Source: Streptomyces sp. NBC_00237
GTDB taxonomy: Bacteria > Actinomycetota > Actinomycetes > Streptomycetales > Streptomycetaceae
Reading direction: 5' to 3'
DNA: 64,000 nt
NCBI RefSeq assembly: GCF_026342435.1
Contig: NZ_JAPEMT010000003.1
Location: 992,001-1,056,000 of the forward strand
How positions within the stretch are numbered: the first letter of the stretch is position 1; the number at the start of each line of letters is the position of its first letter. The translations under genes and the position numbers were made by a program. A model generated the notes under the pieces. That model was not told the origin of the DNA. It did not search any database and worked only from the letters and a program-made list of their open reading frames with translations. Below are positions 26,623 to 35,122 of the stretch, piece after piece.

Positions 26623-29600
26623 TGACACTGGTGCACGAGGTCTTCCGGCGGCGGGCAGCGGAACACCCGCAGGCCACCGCCCTGCTCCACCGGGAGCGGA
26701 CCGTGAGCTACCGGACCCTGGACCGGGCCTCCGACGCCTACGCGGCCTCGCTCGCCGCCGCGGGCGTACGCGCAGGGGACATCGTGCCGGTGCTGATGCC
26801 GCGCTCCCCGCAGTGCGTGGCGACGCTCCTGGCCGTCCTCAAACTCGGCGCCGCCTACGCCGCCCTGGACCCTCGCTGGCCCCCGGCCCGGATCAGCGAA
26901 CTGACGCGGCAGGCGAACGCCCCGCTGATCGCCGCGGACCCGGCGCACGCACCCGTGGCCGGGGACGCGAGCGGCCCGCAGGTCCCGGTGTGGACCCCCG
27001 CCACGGATCTCGCCGAAGCCGCCGCCACCTGTCCCGCCGCGCCCCTCGCGCCCGTATCCGTACAGGAGACGGATACCTGCTGCGTCTTCTTCACCTCGGG
27101 CAGCACCGGCCGCCCCAAGGGCGTGCTCTCCCCGCACGCGGGAACGGTACGGCTGTTCCGGCCGATGGGCCCGAAGCCGGTGCCGACGACGGAGCCGAAG
27201 CCGGGGCCGACGGCCGAGCCCAGGCCGGGGTCGACGAAACCGCCGACGACGGGGCCGGGGCCGAAGCCGGGGCCGACGGCCCCCTTCGCAGACCTCGGCC
27301 CCGGCACGGTCTGGCCGCAGGCCGCCCCGCTGCCCTGGGACGGCGCCTGCCTGGAACTGTGGGGAGCGCTGCTGAACGGCGGTACGTCCGTGCTGGTGGA
27401 CGAGCCCTACCTGACGGCGGACGGCCTGCGCGACCTGGTGCGCCGGGCGGGCGTGAACACACTGTGGCTCACCGCCTCGCTCTTCCACCTGTTCGTGGAG
27501 GAGGACCCGGGCTGCTTCCAGGGGCTGCGGCAGCTCATGGTGGGCGGCGAACGCCTCTCGCCCGACCACGTCCGCCGCTTCCTGCGGGCACACCCCCGTA
27601 TCGCCCTGGTGAACGGCTACGGACCCGTCGAGACCACGGTCTTCGCCACCACCCACCGCATCTCGGCCGCCGACGTCGACGGGGCCCCCGGAGCGCAGAT
27701 CCCGGTGGGTCGACCGGTCGGCCGCACCGAAGTGTTCGTCCTGGACGAGGAGTTGAGGCCGGTCGGGCCGGGCGCCACCGGTGAGATCTGTGTCGCGGGC
27801 GCAGGACTGGCCCGCGGCTATCTCGCCGACCCCGAACAGACCGCCCGCGGCTTCGCCGAGATCACCGCGTACGACGGCACCGCACGCCGGATCTACCGCA
27901 CCGGCGACCTGGGCTTCCACTCCGCCGACGGGACGCTGCACTACGCGGGCCGCCGCGACCGCCAGATCAAGGTGCGCGGACACCGCATCGAGCCGGGCGA
28001 GGTGGAGGCCAGGGCGGCCCGGGTGCCGGGGGTGCTCCGCTGCGTGGTCGTCCCGCAGATGGCGGACGGCGGCTGTGTGGGGCTGGCCGCCGCGTACACG
28101 GTGCGCGAGGACGCGGGCCAGGTCCCCGAGGAGACGGTGCGCGAAGCCCTCGCCGGGCAGCTCCCGGAGTACCTGGTGCCACGGGCGCTGGCCGCCGTGG
28201 ACGCCTTCCCGCTGACCGAGACGGGGAAGCTCGACACCGCCGCGCTGCTGGCGACCGTCATGGCGCGCACGGAAGCGGTCCGGCCGCGCACCGCCGCACA
28301 CCCGCCCACCGCCCCCGAAACCGGTCCTGCGGCGGGCCAGGTGGCCGCCGCCTTCGCGGAGATCCTGCGCACGGCCCCGGACGAGGTCCCCCGCGACACC
28401 TCGTTCTTCGAGCTGGGCGGCACCTCGCTGGACGGCGCCCGGCTGTGTGTCCGCATCGGCGCTCGCACGGGTTTCCCCGTACCGGCCTCCGTCCTGGTTG
28501 CGGACCCGACCGTGGACGCACTCGCGCACTGGATCGAGGCGCGGCAGAAGGAGCCCGCGGCGACGCCAGGAGAAGGGGCGCCGGGGGAGCCCGCGCACAC
28601 GGGCCCGCTGGAACTGCTCCCCGTGCAGAGCGGCTTCCTGTTCGAGCAGCAGCTCGACCCGGCCGGCACCTCGGCGCACTGCGTCCTCCTGTGGCGGGTG
28701 ACCGGCGACTTCGACCCGCGGGTGTTCCGGGCGGCGGCGGACGACGTGCACCGGCGCCACCAGTCGCTGCACGCCCGCTACGTCTTCGACCGCCGCCCGG
28801 TGGCGGTGCTGGACGGGCCGCCCACCTCCGTGGACGTACACGTCCTGGACCCGGCCCCGGATCACGCGGCTGCCCTCGCTGCCCTGCGCGCCACCCTCGA
28901 CCTGCCGCTGGACATCGGCGCCGGGGCCAACTGGCGGTGTGCGGTGGCGCCGTTGAAGGGAGACGGCTGGCTGCTGGGCGTCGTGGTGCACCACATCGCC
29001 TTCGATGGCGGCTCCGCACGGCCGCTGGCCGACGACCTGTCGGCGGCCTACGCGGCCAGGCTTCACGACAGCGCGCCCCGCACCACGCGCCCCGTACCCC
29101 TCGCGGCCGTCCTGGCGGGCCACCGCTCCCAGGTGAACGAGGCCACACTGGAGGCCCAACACGCCTTCTGGAAAGCGGAGTTGACCGGACTGCCGCCGCT
29201 GGACCTGCCGCCCGTCGAGGCACTCCCGGACGGCGAGGCCCCGACGCTCTCCCCGGCCGAGACGGCCCCCTCGGCCCGCTTCTCCCTCCCGGCCACCGAG
29301 TACACGGCGCTGGAGGAGCGGGCCAGGCGCGCCAGCAGCACCCGGTTCGCGGTGCTGCTGGCGGCCTACGTCGAGGCCCTCGGTTCGCAGACCGGGCAAC
29401 GCGACCTGGCGGTGGGCGCACCCGTGGCCAAGCGCTACCACCCGGACACGGCCGACGCCGTCGGCTGCCTCATCGACGTCGTCTGCTTCCGCATGCGTCC
29501 GGCGTGCGACGGCACAACGGGTGCGCTGCCCCGGCTCCTTGAGGGCATCCAGGCCGCACTGGCCGCCCAGGACGTGCCGTTCGAGGAGGTGGTCCGGCTG

Positions 29601-29885
29601 GCCGCGGACCCGACGCGCGACCGGTCCCGCCACCCGCTCTTCCAGACGATGTTCGCGCTCCAGGAGGCCGCGCCGGGGCACCTGGTCCTGGAGGGCTGTA
29701 CGACCGAGACAGTGCGCGAGCCCGAACCCCGGGCGGTGCACGAGCTGGAGGCGGAGGTGTGGCCCGACGGAGCGGGCGGCGCCGAGGTGGTCCTCGCGGG
29801 CCGTCCCGGCCGGGTGTCCGCCGCCTTCCTGGAAGGGCTGGCCGCGGCCTACCGCAGCACCCTGCGGCAGCTGACCGGGCCGTGA
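26622..29885 (+). CDS. NRPS with A-T-C domain order
   Basis: A 1087-residue protein. The adenylation domain (about 1-545) has A3 FFTSGSTGRPKG, A4 region LPWDGACLELW with the amino-binding Asp240, A5 NGYGPVETT, A7 IYRTGDLG, A8 GRRDRQIKVRGHRIE and A10 TGKLD. A Pro/Lys/Thr-rich insertion (residues about 183-220) splits A3 from A4. The carrier domain has FFELGGTSLDGA (Ser about 603). The condensation domain (about 655-1085) is complete, with intact HHIAFDG. An A-T-C order means the terminal C domain must accept or donate in trans, or release the chain; no TE is present. ATG 26622 has GGAGG 7-11 nt upstream and overlaps the transporter stop by one base. Confidence 0.93.
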   Translation: MTLVHEVFRRRAAEHPQATALLHRERTVSYRTLDRASDAYAASLAAAGVRAGDIVPVLMPRSPQCVATLLAVLKLGAAYAALDPRWPPARISELTRQANAPLIAADPAHAPVAGDASGPQVPVWTPATDLAEAAATCPAAPLAPVSVQETDTCCVFFTSGSTGRPKGVLSPHAGTVRLFRPMGPKPVPTTEPKPGPTAEPRPGSTKPPTTGPGPKPGPTAPFADLGPGTVWPQAAPLPWDGACLELWGALLNGGTSVLVDEPYLTADGLRDLVRRAGVNTLWLTASLFHLFVEEDPGCFQGLRQLMVGGERLSPDHVRRFLRAHPRIALVNGYGPVETTVFATTHRISAADVDGAPGAQIPVGRPVGRTEVFVLDEELRPVGPGATGEICVAGAGLARGYLADPEQTARGFAEITAYDGTARRIYRTGDLGFHSADGTLHYAGRRDRQIKVRGHRIEPGEVEARAARVPGVLRCVVVPQMADGGCVGLAAAYTVREDAGQVPEETVREALAGQLPEYLVPRALAAVDAFPLTETGKLDTAALLATVMARTEAVRPRTAAHPPTAPETGPAAGQVAAAFAEILRTAPDEVPRDTSFFELGGTSLDGARLCVRIGARTGFPVPASVLVADPTVDALAHWIEARQKEPAATPGEGAPGEPAHTGPLELLPVQSGFLFEQQLDPAGTSAHCVLLWRVTGDFDPRVFRAAADDVHRRHQSLHARYVFDRRPVAVLDGPPTSVDVHVLDPAPDHAAALAALRATLDLPLDIGAGANWRCAVAPLKGDGWLLGVVVHHIAFDGGSARPLADDLSAAYAARLHDSAPRTTRPVPLAAVLAGHRSQVNEATLEAQHAFWKAELTGLPPLDLPPVEALPDGEAPTLSPAETAPSARFSLPATEYTALEERARRASSTRFAVLLAAYVEALGSQTGQRDLAVGAPVAKRYHPDTADAVGCLIDVVCFRMRPACDGTTGALPRLLEGIQAALAAQDVPFEEVVRLAADPTRDRSRHPLFQTMFALQEAAPGHLVLEGCTTETVREPEPRAVHELEAEVWPDGAGGAEVVLAGRPGRVSAAFLEGLAAAYRSTLRQLTGP
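27168..27281 (+). repeat. Pro-rich repeat insertion inside the adenylation domain
   Basis: About 114 bp encode degenerate repeats of a P-K-P-G-P-T-x-E unit between core motifs A3 and A4. The DNA repeats blocks like GAAGCCGGGGCCGACG. Such low-complexity runs normally lie between domains, so an insertion inside the catalytic fold is unusual. It should sit on a surface loop, because all flanking core motifs remain intact. Confidence 0.75.
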
Positions 29886-29992
29886 GCGGGCGCACCGCCG
29901 ACCGGCCACGGGCGAAAGGTAGCGCACGCGCGAACGGCGCGGTCCGCCACCCGGACCCGCCAGCAGGACGAACGGAAGGGGCACCTCAGCAC

Positions 29993-31213
29993 ATGACCGC
30001 ACCGGAACGCGGCTACGCCGACTACCAGTTCCAGATTTACACGAGGGGGCTCCAGGACGAGATCCCGCCCTTCACGACCGACTTCAGCGCCCTGGAGGAC
30101 GTGGCCCGCGAACGCATCGGCCCCAAGGAGTACTGGTACATCGCCGGAGCTGCCGGCTCCGGCGCCACGGCCCGCGCCAACCGCGCCGCCTTCGACCGGC
30201 ACCGCATCGTGCCGCGGATGCTGCGCGACGCCACCGCCCGGGACCTGCGCACCACCGTGCTGGGCGAAGAGCTGGCCGCCCCCCTCGTACTCGCCCCGAT
30301 CGGCGTGCAGTCCCTGGTCCACCCGGACGGCGAGCTGGCCACCGCGCGCGCGGCCGCCGCCACCGGCCTGCCGATGGCGCTGAGCACCGCGTCCTCGCAC
30401 ACCATCGAAGAGGTCGCCGAGGCCAACGGGGCCGAAGGACAGCGCTGGTTTCAGCTGTACTGGCCGCACGACGACGAGGTGACCGCCAGCATCCTGGGGC
30501 GCGCCCGCGCGGCCGGGTACACGGTCCTGGTCGTCACGCTGGACACCTGGCAGCTCGCCTGGCGCCCGCACGACCTGGACCAGGCGTACCTGCCGTTCCT
30601 GCGCGGCGGCGGAGTGGCCATCCCGCTGTCCGACCCGGTCTTCCGCTCCCGCCTGGAGCGGCCCGTCGAGGAGGACCCGCAGGGCGCGGCGATGCAGTGG
30701 CTGCCGATCTTCAGCGGCAAGGCGCACACCTGGGACGAGCTGGGCTTCCTCCGGGAGCACTGGGACGGGCCGATCGTGCTGAAGGGCATCGTGCACCCGC
30801 AGGACGCGCGCCGGGCGGTACGGGCGGGCATGGACGGCATCGTGGTCTCCAACCACGGCGGACGGCAGGTGGACGGGGCGGTGGCCGCCCTGGACGCGCT
30901 GGTCGACGTGGTCGCGGAGGTCGGCGCCGAGACGGAGGTGCTCTTCGACTCCGGCATCCGCGGCGGCTCCGACGTGTTCAAGGCGCTCGCCCTGGGCGCA
31001 CGGGCCGTGCTCCTGGGCCGCCCGTACGTCTACGGCCTGGCCCTGGGCGGCGCCGCGGGCATCGAGCACGTCGTACGCGGCCTGCTCGCGGACTTCGACC
31101 TGACGATGGGCCTGACCGGCTGCGCGAAGATCGCGGACATCGGCCCCGACCTGCTGCACGGGAGCGGCGGCCCGGGCGGCGACGCCGCTACGAGCGGGGA
31201 GGCCGGACGGTGA
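29993..31213 (+). CDS. FMN-dependent alpha-hydroxy-acid oxidase (lactate 2-monooxygenase-like)
   Basis: A 406-residue TIM-barrel flavoenzyme. Landmarks are YWYIAGAAGSG, LAAPLVLAPIGVQSLVHP, LSTASSHTIEEVAEA, the KGIVHP Lys, and VSNHGGRQVDG with the catalytic His and Arg, then DSGIRGGSDVFKALALGA for FMN phosphate. Length and the long loop 4 (DLDQAYLPFLRGGG) resemble lactate monooxygenase and mandelate oxidase relatives. It could oxidise a 2-hydroxy acid to a 2-keto acid, either as precursor supply or in tailoring. I chose ATG 29993, which gives a family-like N-terminus; a GTG at 29882 overlapping the NRPS stop would add 37 low-complexity residues. Its stop overlaps the next GTG. Confidence 0.88.
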   Translation: MTAPERGYADYQFQIYTRGLQDEIPPFTTDFSALEDVARERIGPKEYWYIAGAAGSGATARANRAAFDRHRIVPRMLRDATARDLRTTVLGEELAAPLVLAPIGVQSLVHPDGELATARAAAATGLPMALSTASSHTIEEVAEANGAEGQRWFQLYWPHDDEVTASILGRARAAGYTVLVVTLDTWQLAWRPHDLDQAYLPFLRGGGVAIPLSDPVFRSRLERPVEEDPQGAAMQWLPIFSGKAHTWDELGFLREHWDGPIVLKGIVHPQDARRAVRAGMDGIVVSNHGGRQVDGAVAALDALVDVVAEVGAETEVLFDSGIRGGSDVFKALALGARAVLLGRPYVYGLALGGAAGIEHVVRGLLADFDLTMGLTGCAKIADIGPDLLHGSGGPGGDAATSGEAGR

Positions 31214-33237
31214 ACCGGAGCGCAGGCAAGCCCCGAAGGACCGCGCTGGTGCTCACCACGGCCTGCGCACTGGCGCTGAGCCCACTGGCCCTGACCGCCT
31301 CCGAAACCCGCGCCGAGGCCGCCCAGGACACCGCTTCTACGGAAACCGCCGCCCAGGACACCACCTCCACGGAAGCCGCCGCCCGGGACACCGCCTCCCC
31401 GGCCGCCGCGAGCCCGGCCCCCGACGACGGCACCTGGCCCCCCAGTACCGGCAAGGGGCCGTGCGAGGTCGGCAGCACCAAGGACGTCGGCGCGCGCATG
31501 CGGGACGGCACCGTGCTGCGCGCGGACGTCTACCGGCCGCGCACCGAGGAGAAGGTCCCGGTCATCCTCATGCGGACCCAGTACGACAAGAAAGAGGCCG
31601 AGGTCCAGCCCTCCAGCTACCAGTCACCCCAGTGGTTCGCCTCGCACTGCTACCTCGTCGTGGTGCAGGACGTCCGCGGCCAGTACGCCTCGGACGGCGA
31701 CTTCTACGAGTTCGCCCACGAGGCCGACGACGGCTACGACAGCGTGGAATGGGCGGCCCGCCTCCCCGGCTCCAACGGCAGGGTGGGCATGTACGGCTCC
31801 TCCTACGTGGGCGCCACCCAGTGGCTGGCGGCCAAGGAACGCCCGCCGCACCTGAGGACGATCGTGCCCGACAAGACCTCCGCCGACTACTACGACGGCT
31901 GGACCTACGAAGGCGGCGCGTTCCGGCTGAACTTCGTCCTCCCGTGGGCCATGCGCAAGATCGTCCCCTCCGCCGCCGCCAACCGCGGCGACTGGGACAC
32001 CTACCACCAGGTCAACCGGGACTACAAGGACGTCAGCAAGTGGCTGGCCACCACCCCCTACAACCGCCTGGCGGCCCTGCGCCCCGGCGACCCGAAGGCC
32101 GCCCCGTACTTCTTCGACTGGCTGAAGCACCCCACCTACGACGACTACTGGCGCCGGTGGGCACCCAAGGAGAACTACGAGAAGGTCGACATCCCTGTCC
32201 TCAACTACGCGGGCTGGTACGACGCCTTCCTGGACGGCTCCATCCAGAACTACCAGGGCATGACCGAGCGCGGCGGCTCGCCCGGGACCCGCGCGAACCA
32301 ACGGCTGGTCATCGGCCCCTGGGACCACACCGGCTGGGGCCGCCCGAACAGCAGGCCCGCCCCGCTGCTCCAGCAGATCGGCCCGGCGGGCAACAGCCCC
32401 GTCAACGAGATGATGCTCGCCTGGTGGGACCACCACCTCAAGGGCAAGGACAACGGCGTCAAGAAGAACGGCGTGGACTACTTCGTCATGGGCGCCAACC
32501 GATGGCGCACCGCGCCCTCCTGGCCGCTCCCGCAGACCCGCTGGAGCGACTACTACCTCTCCAGCACCGGCCACGCCGCAGGAAACACCCAGGACGGCAC
32601 ACTGTCCACGGCCCCGCCCCCGGCGAACACCCCGCCCGACGAGTACACCTATGACCCGCGCAACCCGGTGCCCAGCATCGGCGGACACTCCTGCTGCACG
32701 GCGGCCCTCAGCACCCAGGGCCCCTACGACCAGCAGCAGATCGAGCAGCGCCCCGACGTCGCCGTCTACACGAGCACCTCGCTGACCAAGGACACCGAGG
32801 TCACGGGCCCCATCACGGTCAAGCTGTACGCCAGGTCGACGGCCCCGGACACCGACTGGACCGCCAAGCTGATTGACGTCCACCCCGACAACACGGCGGT
32901 GAACCTCAACAGCGGCATCCTGCGCGCCAGTTACCGCGAGTCGCTCAGCGATCCGAAGCCGATCGTCCCGGGCAAGGTATACGGATACACCATCAAGGTG
33001 TGGCCGACCAGTAACGTCTTCAAGAAGGGCCACCGGATCCGGCTCGACATCTCCTCCAGCGACTACCCGCAGTTCGACCCGAACCCCAACACCGGCAGCA
33101 CGCTGCGCGAGACGACCCGGACGCGCACCGCACGGCAGACGGTGCTGCACGACGCCGCGCACCCTTCGAAGGTGACCCTCCCGGTGATCCCGGACGGCGG
33201 CCGGGACAAGGGCAGCGACACACCGCCCCAGAAGTGA
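31210..33237 (+). CDS. Secreted S15-family (CocE/NonD, X-Pro dipeptidyl-peptidase) hydrolase
   Basis: A 675-residue secreted hydrolase. The signal peptide (RRTALVLTTACALALSPLAL) is followed by a spacer of Ala/Thr-rich repeats (TASTETAAQD-like), which also resembles a cell-wall spanning linker. The alpha/beta-hydrolase domain has VQDVRGQYASDG, the nucleophile elbow MYGSSYVG (Ser about 197), and the GWYDAFLDG and IGPWDHTGWG Asp/His segments. The C-terminal jelly-roll domain typical of CocE/X-Pro peptidases ends with LDISSSDYPQFDPNPN. Such enzymes cleave acyl or X-Pro bonds. Within the cluster it may trim an exported, acyl-protected precursor. The GTG at 31210 overlaps the oxidase stop. Confidence 0.9.
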   Translation: MNRSAGKPRRTALVLTTACALALSPLALTASETRAEAAQDTASTETAAQDTTSTEAAARDTASPAAASPAPDDGTWPPSTGKGPCEVGSTKDVGARMRDGTVLRADVYRPRTEEKVPVILMRTQYDKKEAEVQPSSYQSPQWFASHCYLVVVQDVRGQYASDGDFYEFAHEADDGYDSVEWAARLPGSNGRVGMYGSSYVGATQWLAAKERPPHLRTIVPDKTSADYYDGWTYEGGAFRLNFVLPWAMRKIVPSAAANRGDWDTYHQVNRDYKDVSKWLATTPYNRLAALRPGDPKAAPYFFDWLKHPTYDDYWRRWAPKENYEKVDIPVLNYAGWYDAFLDGSIQNYQGMTERGGSPGTRANQRLVIGPWDHTGWGRPNSRPAPLLQQIGPAGNSPVNEMMLAWWDHHLKGKDNGVKKNGVDYFVMGANRWRTAPSWPLPQTRWSDYYLSSTGHAAGNTQDGTLSTAPPPANTPPDEYTYDPRNPVPSIGGHSCCTAALSTQGPYDQQQIEQRPDVAVYTSTSLTKDTEVTGPITVKLYARSTAPDTDWTAKLIDVHPDNTAVNLNSGILRASYRESLSDPKPIVPGKVYGYTIKVWPTSNVFKKGHRIRLDISSSDYPQFDPNPNTGSTLRETTRTRTARQTVLHDAAHPSKVTLPVIPDGGRDKGSDTPPQK

Positions 33238-33278
33238 CGCAGCCCCGACTTCGACGACTTCCGAAAGAGAGGCATGAC

Positions 33279-34241
33279 ATGCAGGACGTACGCCCGGCCC
33301 GGACGGCCGACTACCCGACACTCGTGCGGTGCGTACAGCAGTGGTGGGGCGACAGCCGCACCCCCGAACAGGCGCGGGAGCTCTCGCTGCTGCTGCCCCG
33401 GCTGTTCCTCCAGCACTTCGCGCACACCAGTCTGGTCCTGGAGGACGAGAGCGGGATCCGGGCGTTCCTCGTGGGCTTCCACTCCGCCGACCACGCGCAC
33501 GAGGCGTACGTCCACTTCGTCGGCGTGGACCCCGAACTGCGCAAGCGGGGAGTGGCCCGTCGGCTCTACACCGCCTTCTTCGAACGCGCGGCAGCGGCGG
33601 GACGCACCGAAGTGCGCGCGATCACCTCGCCGCAGAACACCGGATCCATCGCCTTCCACCGGGCCCTGGGCTTCGAACCGGACACGGGTGACCGCACGGT
33701 GGAGGGAACCCCCGTGCACAGCGACTACGACGGCCCGGGCCAGGACCGGGTGGCGTTCCGCAGGAAGCTCGGCGCGCCGGAAGTGCGCACACTGGAGCCC
33801 TTCACGACGCGCGCTGCGGTGCCGCAGGACTTCGACACCGTCGTCGCGGTGGTCGACGACTGGTGGGGCCGACCCGCCTCCCGCGACCTGACCCGGGTGT
33901 TCGTGAACCACTTCTACGACACCAGCCTGGTGGCCGAGCACGACGGCGAGCTGGCGGGCTTCGTCATCGGCTTCCTCTCCCCCTCCAACCCGCACGAGGC
34001 GTACATCCACTTCACCGGAGTGGCCCCCGACCGGCGACGTACCGGGCTGGGCCGCTTCCTCTACGAGCGGTTCTTCGACATGGCCCGTGCCAACGGCCGC
34101 ACCCGCGTCAAGGCCATCACCTCCCCGCAGAACGACCGTTCCATCGCCTTCCACCGGGCTCTCGGCTTCGTCCCCTCCGCCCCCATCGCGGACTACGACG
34201 GCCCCTCCTTGGACCGGGTCACCTTCCGGCGCGAACTCTGA
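33279..34241 (+). CDS. Double-domain GNAT acetyltransferase
   Basis: A 320-residue protein made of two GNAT domains of about 150 residues each. Both halves repeat the same core: VHFVGVDPELRKRGVARRLY and IHFTGVAPDRRRTGLGRFLY, each with the acetyl-CoA pyrophosphate loop, then AITSPQN..SIAFHRALGF. Both loops look intact (R-K-R-G-V-A and R-R-T-G-L-G). It may acetylate the final amine-bearing product or an intermediate, giving self-protection as with other antibiotic acetyltransferases; this is inferred. AGAGAGG 7 nt before ATG 33279 supports this start, although a GTG at 33234 overlaps the hydrolase stop. It is the last gene of the cluster. Confidence 0.88.
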   Translation: MQDVRPARTADYPTLVRCVQQWWGDSRTPEQARELSLLLPRLFLQHFAHTSLVLEDESGIRAFLVGFHSADHAHEAYVHFVGVDPELRKRGVARRLYTAFFERAAAAGRTEVRAITSPQNTGSIAFHRALGFEPDTGDRTVEGTPVHSDYDGPGQDRVAFRRKLGAPEVRTLEPFTTRAAVPQDFDTVVAVVDDWWGRPASRDLTRVFVNHFYDTSLVAEHDGELAGFVIGFLSPSNPHEAYIHFTGVAPDRRRTGLGRFLYERFFDMARANGRTRVKAITSPQNDRSIAFHRALGFVPSAPIADYDGPSLDRVTFRREL

Positions 34242-34301
34242 CCGCGGTGGACGTGTGTCACGAGGTGTCAACGTGAAATTGCTGCACAGGATGACGGCGT
34301 G

Positions 34302-34424
34302 ATGACGGAACGGTCGCCTTTCGGCACGGCGCGGACCCGTTCCTCGCGGGGACCGCTGCAACTGCTGTGGGTGGTCGCGCTCGGGTTCGTGCTCACCCAC
34401 GAGGTGAGCACGAAGAGCACCTGA
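34302..34424 (+). CDS. Possible small membrane peptide, DUF6153-like remnant
   Basis: Forty codons with one hydrophobic helix (LQLLWVVALGFVLTH) after a basic N-terminus. The layout recalls the N-terminus of the small DUF6153 membrane proteins of Streptomyces. The rest of such a protein is not in frame, although an alternative frame ending near 34755 with a VVQRI-like tail may be its decayed C-terminus. There is no strong ribosome site. I treat it as a possible pseudogene. Confidence 0.3.
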   Translation: MTERSPFGTARTRSSRGPLQLLWVVALGFVLTHEVSTKST

Positions 34425-35122
34425 TCACCGGCACCGGATCATTGGCTGCGGCCCAGGACGCGTTCACCGGCGACACCGTGGACGTACATCCGATCGAGCC
34501 GCGGACCGTCGGCTCACCGAACGGTGGCCACAGCAGCAATGGCGGCCACAGCGGTCACGGACCGGAGCAGCCGCGCGGAGGCTGCGTGGCCGACCAGCCT
34601 CCGCAGGGGCCCGGCCTGACCGCCCCCTGCCCCCTGCCGCTGCCCCGCATGGCAGTCGGTGCCGCACCGGGGCGAGGTCAAGTCCCCCGGTGCGGACGAC
34701 AGGGCTGTGCGGGTGAGGACGAGCACACGGGCCTCCGTGGTGCAGAGGATCTAGGGTCTGTCCGGCGGATCAGGCGTGACCCGGTGGCTGCAGCAGACCC
34801 CAACGGTTCACTCGACCATGGTGTCGGTGCGCAGCCGCCACCCGACCAGCCCAGCACGCCACCGGGTCGCCCAGCGCCGGGCAAGCCTCCCTGCGGCGGC
34901 CTGGCTGACGGGCTGCCGGGCAAACCGTCCTCCTGTGGGTCCGTGCCTGGCTTCCCCCGGGCTTGCGCGGTGCGGAGGGACGCCTTCTTGTGAGAGACCG
35001 AAGCCGGGGCGGTCTCCGACCGTTCGCGGTGAGACACGACTGTCCGTGTTCTCGCACCGGATGCAGGTGCTTCCGGCCGACCATCCTCCACACGTACGGG
35101 CGGGCAAGGAAGTGAGACATCC
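34425..35122. other. Region without a supported gene
   Basis: About 700 bp between the biosynthetic cluster and the SGNH hydrolase. Long frames exist but have proline/glycine-rich, non-family sequence. The text around 34745-34770 (GGTCTGTCCGGCGGATCA) looks like an insertion-sequence end, so decayed mobile DNA is likely. Around 35000-35110 should lie the promoter of the next gene. Confidence 0.4.

Noticed and set aside
31210..33237. Reading the S15 hydrolase as a chain-releasing thioesterase of the assembly line
   Set aside because: It has a clear signal peptide and so acts outside the cell, away from the carrier proteins.
34740..34990. A transposase C-terminus next to the GGTCTGTCCGGCGGATCA sequence
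   Set aside because: The motif looks like an IS end, but no frame on either strand shows a coherent transposase, so only the possibility is mentioned.
34367..34993. A 208-codon plus-strand frame after the biosynthetic cluster
   Set aside because: Pro/Gly-rich without any motif and with no ribosome site; the DNA looks like decayed mobile sequence.
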